Positions 59,938-64,000 of a stretch of DNA of 64,000 nucleotides are shown here, piece after piece. The notes beneath the pieces were generated by a model, which worked only from the letters and a program-made list of their open reading frames with translations, was not told where the DNA came from and did not search any database. The stretch is taken from the NCBI GenBank assembly GCA_023410595.1, contig JAEYPO010000007.1:124001-188000 (forward strand), given 5' to 3'. The DNA is from Bacillota bacterium. GTDB taxonomy: Bacteria; Bacillota; Clostridia; Christensenellales; SZUA-584. The translations under genes and the position numbers were made by a program. The first letter of the stretch is position 1; each line of letters begins with the position of its first letter.

Positions 59938-60708
59938 TCATTTAAGGTCTATAAGCGCCATTTTAAGCACGCCTATGTATTCGCGCATGTAGTCGTTTAT
60001 CGCTATATACCATGGCGTGGGAGCGCTTATGCCGTACGCCTCTATGCCGTTGTTTCTCGCGAGCGTTACGGCGCGCATCACGTGAAAAGCGCTCGTCGCC
60101 ACTACGGCCGTCTTCTGCCTGCCCGGAAACATCTTGTCCATAAGCGCGGAGCTTTGCGCCATGTTGTCCTGAGTGTCGTACGAGTTGTCTTCAAGGGCGA
60201 TGCGCGACGGGTCTATGCCGCGGGAGACGAGATAGCTCTTCATTGCCTCGGCTTCGGTAGTAGGCTCGCGCCTGCCCTGCCCTCCAGAAACGATGCAGAC
60301 GGCTCCGTCGTTCTCTAAAAGATAGCCGCAGGCGGCGTCGAGGCGGTTTGTAAGCGTGAGCGTCAGGCGTCCGTCGGGGAATATGCCGCAGCCCGGCACT
60401 ATGACGAAATTAACGTTCTTGGGGGCATCGCCGCCCGGAAATGCGATTATCATCGTCTCGACGACGATGAACGACAATAGCCCAATGCATATTATAACCG
60501 TTACGGCTATTCTCAGCCATTTTACACCGATTACCGGCCCGGGACGCAGTATATGCTTAAGACCCCACGCGATAAGCACGGCCCCCGCAAGCCCCGGCAG
60601 CACCACTCCCGTGCTTATGCCGGTGGATACAAGCGCGGCGACTATTGTCGCGGCAACGCCTAAGGCACCGAGCGCTACGGTTGCTATATAAAATATCTTT
60701 TTAAGCAT
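59938..60708 (-). CDS. YdcF/SanA-like DUF218 membrane protein
   Basis: 256 residues. Three N-terminal hydrophobic segments (about 5-95) precede a DUF218 domain (NFVIVPGCGIFPDGRLT, VSGGQGRREPTTEAEAM, LEDNSYDTQDNM). The family is implicated in envelope permeability (SanA) and possible nucleotide or lipid binding; the biochemical role is unknown. There is no Shine-Dalgarno, and a TATAAA box lies only about 12 bases before the ATG, so the mRNA may be nearly leaderless. Confidence 0.78.
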   Translation of the reverse strand: MLKKIFYIATVALGALGVAATIVAALVSTGISTGVVLPGLAGAVLIAWGLKHILRPGPVIGVKWLRIAVTVIICIGLLSFIVVETMIIAFPGGDAPKNVNFVIVPGCGIFPDGRLTLTLTNRLDAACGYLLENDGAVCIVSGGQGRREPTTEAEAMKSYLVSRGIDPSRIALEDNSYDTQDNMAQSSALMDKMFPGRQKTAVVATSAFHVMRAVTLARNNGIEAYGISAPTPWYIAINDYMREYIGVLKMALIDLK

Positions 60709-60841
60709 ATTGTTATTTTATAGTTTATCGGGGAAGAAGACAATGCTTTTTATTGGATAACGTTAAGGCAAAGGGGCTTTGGGCTGCCACAGGCCATAGG
60801 GCGACGGCAGGGGAGCCTTTATGATCCATAAAGCGACTTGT

Positions 60842-60917
60842 GTCATTCAGAACGAGCGAAGCGAGAGAAGAATCTTTTGATAGTTACTATAAGATTCCTC
60901 ACTACGTTCGGAATGAC
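60842..60917. repeat. interspersed palindromic repeat unit
   Basis: The unit begins GTCATTC and ends GAATGAC, with an imperfectly complementary interior (GAGCGAAGCGAGAGAAGAATCTTTTG against AAGATTCCTCACTACGTTC in pieces). Similar GTCATTCTGAGC..GAATGAC units occur in many clostridial genomes as REP- or MITE-like elements (general knowledge). Confidence 0.65.
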
Positions 60918-60963
60918 GAAAGGGGGTAGGCGGTCACCCATCAGCTAAGAGCTTAAAATACAC

Positions 60964-61005
60964 GGAACGACATACCCCTTCGGGGCACACGGCGGAGGTC
61001 GTTCC
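60964..61005. repeat. second inverted repeat in the same gap
   Basis: GGAACGAC and GTCGTTCC lie 26 bases apart around a CCC-TTC-GGG mini-hairpin. It is independent of the preceding unit. Confidence 0.5.
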
Positions 61006-61067
61006 CTATGGGTTGTCCATAATTTAGTATTTGTAGCAATGAAAAATTGGGGTTTACCGATAACCAA

Positions 61068-61093
61068 CAGCGCCGATGTTTCCACCGGCGCTG
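61068..61093 (-). terminator. hairpin downstream of the acyl-CoA synthetase
   Basis: CAGCGCCG and CGGCGCTG form an 8-bp stem with a ten-base loop, 12 bases past the gene end on the minus strand. The T tract is weak (TTGGTTAT). Confidence 0.6.
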
Positions 61094-61105
61094 CTTGATC
61101 TATCC

Positions 61106-62755
61106 CTATTTCTTCTGGTCTCTTTCCCGGAGTTCCACCCTGCGTATCTTACCGCTTATCGTCTTGGGCAGCTCACCTACGAACTCTATGACGCGCGGGT
61201 ATTTATACGGCGCGGTGACCTTTTTAACGTGCTCCTGCAGCTCTTTTTTAAGCTCCTCGGAGGGCGTATAGCCCTTGGCGAGCACTATGGTAGCTTTTAC
61301 TACCTGACCGCGGTCGGGGTGCGGCACGCCCGTAATAGCCGTCTCGAGTACCGCGGGGTGCTCCATCAAAGCGCTTTCCACCTCAAAAGGCCCTATGCGG
61401 TAGCCGGAAGACTTTATGACGTCGTCCGTCCTTCCCACGTACCAGTAGTAGCCCTCTTCGTCCCTCCATGCGACGTCGCCCGTGTGGTACATGCCGTCGT
61501 GCCATACGGCCTTCGTGCGCTCCTCGTCGCGGTAATAGCCGAGGAAAAGGCCGGGCGCCGTCCACCTGTCCGTGCGTACGACTATCTCGCCGGGGACGCC
61601 CCACTTGCACGACTCACCCTGTTCGTCTACGACGTCCACGTCAAAAAGCGGCGAAGGCTTGCCCATAGAGCCGGGCTTGGGCTCCATCCACAGGAAGTTG
61701 CCTATTGTAACGGTAAGCTCCGTCTGGCCGTATATCTCCATGAGCTTAAGCCCCGTGGCTTCTTTAAATTTATAGAACACCTCGGGATTAAGCGGCTCGC
61801 CCGCTATGCTTGCCCACTTTATGCATGAAAGATCATACTTTGTAAGGTCTTCCTTTATGAAATACCGGTAAATAGTCGGCGGCGCGCAGAACGTCGTCAC
61901 CTTGTTCTCGCTTATCGCCTCGAGCATCTTGTGAGGCACGAACTTGTCGTGGTCGTATACGAATATTGCCGTCTCGGCGAGCCACTGGCCATAAAGCTTG
62001 CCCCACACGGATTTCGCCCAGCCCGTCTCGGATACGGTCAGGTGCAGCCCCTCGGGGTCTGCGTTATGCCAGAACACCGCTGTGGGTATGTGGCCTAAAG
62101 GGTACGTGTAGGAATGCGCGACCATCTTGGGCAGCCCCGTCGTGCCCGACGTAAAGTACAGCAGCATTATGTCGTCGTTCTTAGGCAGTTCGGCGGGCTT
62201 TCTAAAGTCTTCGCTCGCCGCTATGACGCCCTCGGGATAGTTGAGCCAGCCTTCCCTTTCGCCTAAGAGCGCCTTTACTTTGAGCGTGGGCATATCCTGT
62301 GCCTCGTCAACATGCTCCTTTATGTCGCCGTCATTCGTGCAGATTATCATCTTTACGCTCGCGGCGCTCACGCGGTACTCGACGTCCTTCTTCGTTAAGA
62401 GATGCGTGGCGGGCACGGCTACGGCGCCTATCTTGTGCAGCGCCATTATCGTGTACCAGAACTGGTAATTGCGCTTTAATATGATCATGACCTTGTCGCC
62501 CTTGCTTATACCAAGCGACGTAAGGTAATTTGCGGCTTTGTCGCTCAACCGCTTTATGTCGGCGAACGTGAACACCTTTTTCGTGCCGTCCTCGTGCACC
62601 CATACGAGCGCGCGCTTATTTGGCTTAGTGGCCGCCAGCTCGTCGAGCACGTCGTAGGCAAAGTTAAAACGCTCGGGCACGTTTATTTTGAAATTCTCGT
62701 GGAAGTCTTCGTAGGACGTAAAGTCAGCCTGCGTGTATTTTTCAAATATCCTCAT
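61106..62755 (-). CDS. AMP-dependent acyl-CoA synthetase
   Basis: 549 residues of the adenylate-forming family. Core motifs are YFTSGTTGLPKMVAHS (P-loop-like A3), YGQTE (A5), YHTGDVAWRDEEGYYWYVGRTDD (A7-A8 in pieces) and the catalytic lysine in KTISGKIRR. It makes an acyl-CoA from a carboxylate and ATP; medium-chain or aromatic/branched acids are typical of this branch, but the substrate is unknown. GGAGGGG precedes the ATG. It follows the XRE-cupin regulator gene by nine bases and lies under the T-box transcript. Confidence 0.87.
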   Translation of the reverse strand: MRIFEKYTQADFTSYEDFHENFKINVPERFNFAYDVLDELAATKPNKRALVWVHEDGTKKVFTFADIKRLSDKAANYLTSLGISKGDKVMIILKRNYQFWYTIMALHKIGAVAVPATHLLTKKDVEYRVSAASVKMIICTNDGDIKEHVDEAQDMPTLKVKALLGEREGWLNYPEGVIAASEDFRKPAELPKNDDIMLLYFTSGTTGLPKMVAHSYTYPLGHIPTAVFWHNADPEGLHLTVSETGWAKSVWGKLYGQWLAETAIFVYDHDKFVPHKMLEAISENKVTTFCAPPTIYRYFIKEDLTKYDLSCIKWASIAGEPLNPEVFYKFKEATGLKLMEIYGQTELTVTIGNFLWMEPKPGSMGKPSPLFDVDVVDEQGESCKWGVPGEIVVRTDRWTAPGLFLGYYRDEERTKAVWHDGMYHTGDVAWRDEEGYYWYVGRTDDVIKSSGYRIGPFEVESALMEHPAVLETAITGVPHPDRGQVVKATIVLAKGYTPSEELKKELQEHVKKVTAPYKYPRVIEFVGELPKTISGKIRRVELRERDQKK

Positions 62756-62764
62756 ATGCCCCTC

Positions 62765-63319
62765 CTACTTCGCTATGACCGCAAGAAATTTGCAAACGCC
62801 GCCCTCGGCCTGCATCGCGTGCGGATGATTCGCGTTGTAATAAACAGCGTCGCCCGGCTGCATCAGCAGCTCCTGCTTGTCTATAAACAGCCGCATGCTG
62901 CCTTCGAGCACGTAATCGAACTCGTGGCCTTCGTGCGAATTCATGTGCGACCTCGCGTCAGTGTCTTTCGGCTCCACCGTGACGAGGAACGGCTCCATCT
63001 TCTTGTTCTTGAAGATGTACGCAAGGTGCTCGTACTTATACTCCTTGCGGCGCTCCATCTTGAGCCCCGTGCCGCTCTTTACAAACGAGCATACCGAGAG
63101 CCGCGGCGCCTCGCCCGTCATCAGGTCGACGATATCCACGCCCAGCTTGCCCGCGACCGAGTAGAGGAACGAGAAAGAAAAGTCGTTCCTGCCCGCTTCG
63201 TAGTCAAGGTACTGCGCTTCAGAGATGCCCAAGGCCTTTGCCATGTCGGCGGTCGTAACGTCCATGATCTCCCTTAAATCCTTTATACGCTGCGCGATAA
63301 GTATAATCCGGTCTTCCAT
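62765..63319 (-). CDS. XRE-family regulator with C-terminal cupin domain
   Basis: 184 residues from ATG 63319; an ATG two codons earlier touches the GGAGG and is less likely. The HTH is at about 10-60 (MAKALGISEAQYLDYEAGRN) and the cupin at about 110-182 (HMNSHEGHEFDYVLEGSMRL, then LMQPGDAVYYNANHPHAMQ). Such proteins usually repress their operon and sense a small ligand through the cupin. It is co-transcribed with an acyl-CoA synthetase, whose substrate or product is the probable ligand. The transcript starts with a T-box leader. Confidence 0.87.
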   Translation of the reverse strand: MEDRIILIAQRIKDLREIMDVTTADMAKALGISEAQYLDYEAGRNDFSFSFLYSVAGKLGVDIVDLMTGEAPRLSVCSFVKSGTGLKMERRKEYKYEHLAYIFKNKKMEPFLVTVEPKDTDARSHMNSHEGHEFDYVLEGSMRLFIDKQELLMQPGDAVYYNANHPHAMQAEGGVCKFLAVIAK

Positions 63320-63355
63320 ATCCATACCTCCTAGACTAATCTTATTAATTCCGGG

Positions 63356-63652
63356 AAATAAAAAACACCTCGCCCTTTATGGGACGAAGTGTGCATTCCG
63401 CGGTACCACCCAGATTGGTAAAACTACCCTCTTGATAAGGTTCAGACAAACCTTTGCGTGTAACGGCGCAAACCCCGGAAAGCTCTTAGATAAATGTTCA
63501 GAGCCTCCGCTCGGAAAGTGATGTCCGCTGCGCCTCTTTTGCCCTTTTCCACCAGCCAAGGGCTCTCTGTAAAAAGTTTTAGCGTACGGCGTCTTCCGTC
63601 ATAGCGTTTATGCGCTCCTATAAAGGCAAATAACCATAGGAGCCTATCAATT
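63356..63652 (-). promoter_or_regulatory. T-box riboswitch leader
   Basis: The minus strand contains the conserved T-box GGGTGGTACCGCGG (63411-63398), a stem I region with AGAGAG and the GGTGGAAAAGGGC distal part, and an intrinsic terminator CACTTCGTCCC-ATAAA-GGGCGAGGTG-TTTTTT (63391-63360). It ends about 30 bases before the XRE-cupin gene. T-boxes bind uncharged tRNA and let transcription proceed when that amino acid is short. The specifier codon lies around 63490-63505; CTC (Leu), TCT (Ser) or GGC (Gly) are readings I cannot separate by eye. Confidence 0.92.
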
Positions 63653-63658
63653 TATGTT

Positions 63659-63687
63659 ACAGTATCACAGACGTTTGGCAAAGTCAA
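63659..63687 (-). promoter_or_regulatory. promoter of the T-box transcript
   Basis: Minus strand TTGACT, a 17-base spacer and TACTGT, ending a few bases before the T-box leader. Confidence 0.6.
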
Positions 63688-63721
63688 GAAAAGATGCCTT
63701 AAAAAATATGCTTAAGGCTTG

Positions 63722-63905
63722 TTACATGTCGGCTTTCTTTTTGAATACGAATATCATAGTGGAGCCCAATAGGCCGGCACATTGAAAATTGACAAGCTCC
63801 CATCCTTCTTCTCCGGCTTGCTTTAGCATCTCGTCGCTTCTCTCCTTAAGCGTGGCTTTCGGTGCTCCACATGGAATTGAACGTTTCCGTTTTGTATAGC
63901 CACAT
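63722..63905 (-). pseudogene. frameshifted small DUF4177-like gene
   Basis: With one base removed near 63847 the frame reads a coherent protein of about 60 residues: MWLYKTETFNSMWSTESHA, then KERSDEMLKQAGEEGWELV and FVFKKKADM at the end. The EEGWELV and FVFKK pattern is that of DUF4177-type small proteins. GAGG lies seven bases before the ATG. The frame as given stops after 19 codons, so it is either a recent pseudogene or an assembly error. Confidence 0.6.
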
Positions 63906-63930
63906 AATCTAACCTCATTTATTGCGTAAA

Positions 63931-63968
63931 GAAAAACACCCGCCGGTTATGTTTGCACCGGAGGGTGT
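63931..63968 (-). terminator. terminator of the tRNA at the window end
   Basis: ACACCC(T)CCGGT pairs with ACCGG(C)GGGTGT, followed on the minus strand by TTTTTC. Confidence 0.8.
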
Positions 63969-63971
63969 TGT

Positions 63972-64000
63972 TGGTGGAGACAGCTGGACTCGAACCAGCG
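63972..64000 (-). tRNA. tRNA 3' end, cut by the window edge
   Basis: On the minus strand CGCTGGTTCGAGTCCAGC forms the T-arm, followed by the acceptor strand TGTCTCC, discriminator A and CCA. The anticodon is outside the window, so the amino acid is unknown; A73 with a GGAGACA-type acceptor would be compatible with several tRNAs, Tyr among them. Confidence 0.85.

Larger units (their letters stand above)
60709..61067. other. repeat-bearing intergenic region
   Basis: About 360 bases between the YdcF and acyl-CoA synthetase genes. It carries the two palindromic units listed separately; the rest has no coding signal in either strand. Confidence 0.5.

Noticed and set aside
1..64000. CRISPR array, prophage or transposon
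   Set aside because: No regular spaced repeats, phage structural genes, integrase or transposase were found on either strand.

Overview
The window reads as chromosome of a mid-GC, spore-forming Clostridia-type Bacillota, possibly near Christensenellales (inference). Grounds: the fused S10-spc-alpha ribosomal block followed by the EcfA1-EcfA2-EcfT module, a T-box riboswitch, DnaD and DnaI-type replication proteins, Noc, WalJ, and the murA-spoIID-spoIIQ group. Host genes use ATA heavily for isoleucine and start with ATG, GTG or TTG behind strong GGAGG sites. yidC-jag, noc, rlmH, walJ and the S10 block usually lie near oriC, so the replication origin is probably just left of the window.

Layout. 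1-6.4 kb: end of yidC and jag on +, then on - a sugar-phosphate isomerase and pepF, and a dnaD-dnaI pair. 6.5-10 kb: murA, and a coupled acyltransferase plus zinc-ribbon membrane protein. 10-15.2 kb: noc, a padR-MBL-rlmH operon, walJ, cobO and a MazG-like gene. 15.4-35.8 kb: a promoter and a hairpin-rich leader, then rpsJ through rplQ with secY, adk, map, a KOW protein, infA, rpmJ and rpoA, then the ECF transporter module, a sortase and truA. 35.8-42 kb: a FapA-like protein, a stand-alone TrpB2, an NTP pyrophosphohydrolase, a cupin, and a tight three-gene response regulator-CheC-diguanylate cyclase operon.

42-46 kb is accessory. A tRNA-Leu(GAG) with a strong terminator and a tRNA-Thr(GGT) are followed by an AT-rich stretch of about 3 kb (HTH-nucleotidyltransferase, NagB, hexapeptide-repeat protein). 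This stretch ends in a degenerate copy of the tRNA-Thr 3' half, so it looks like a small island inserted at the tRNA. 46-52.8 kb: a lipoprotein, a GntR/UTRA regulator, an ECF sigma factor with a membrane partner, a small secreted protein, a GGDEF/HD-GYP protein, an Sm-like protein and a metallopeptidase. 52.9-56.2 kb: a second murA with spoIID and spoIIQ. 56.2-64 kb: a zinc-ribbon protein, serS, argS, a YdcF protein, and an XRE-cupin regulator with an acyl-CoA synthetase under a T-box. The window closes with a frameshifted small gene and the 3' end of a tRNA.

The best leads for something new are the tRNA-Thr island with its HTH-nucleotidyltransferase, the T-box in front of a regulator/acyl-CoA ligase pair, the CheY-CheC-diguanylate cyclase operon next to an unassigned structured RNA, the DnaD protein with four tandem DDBH2-like modules, and the structured rpsJ leader. 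No CRISPR array, phage structural genes or transposase were seen.
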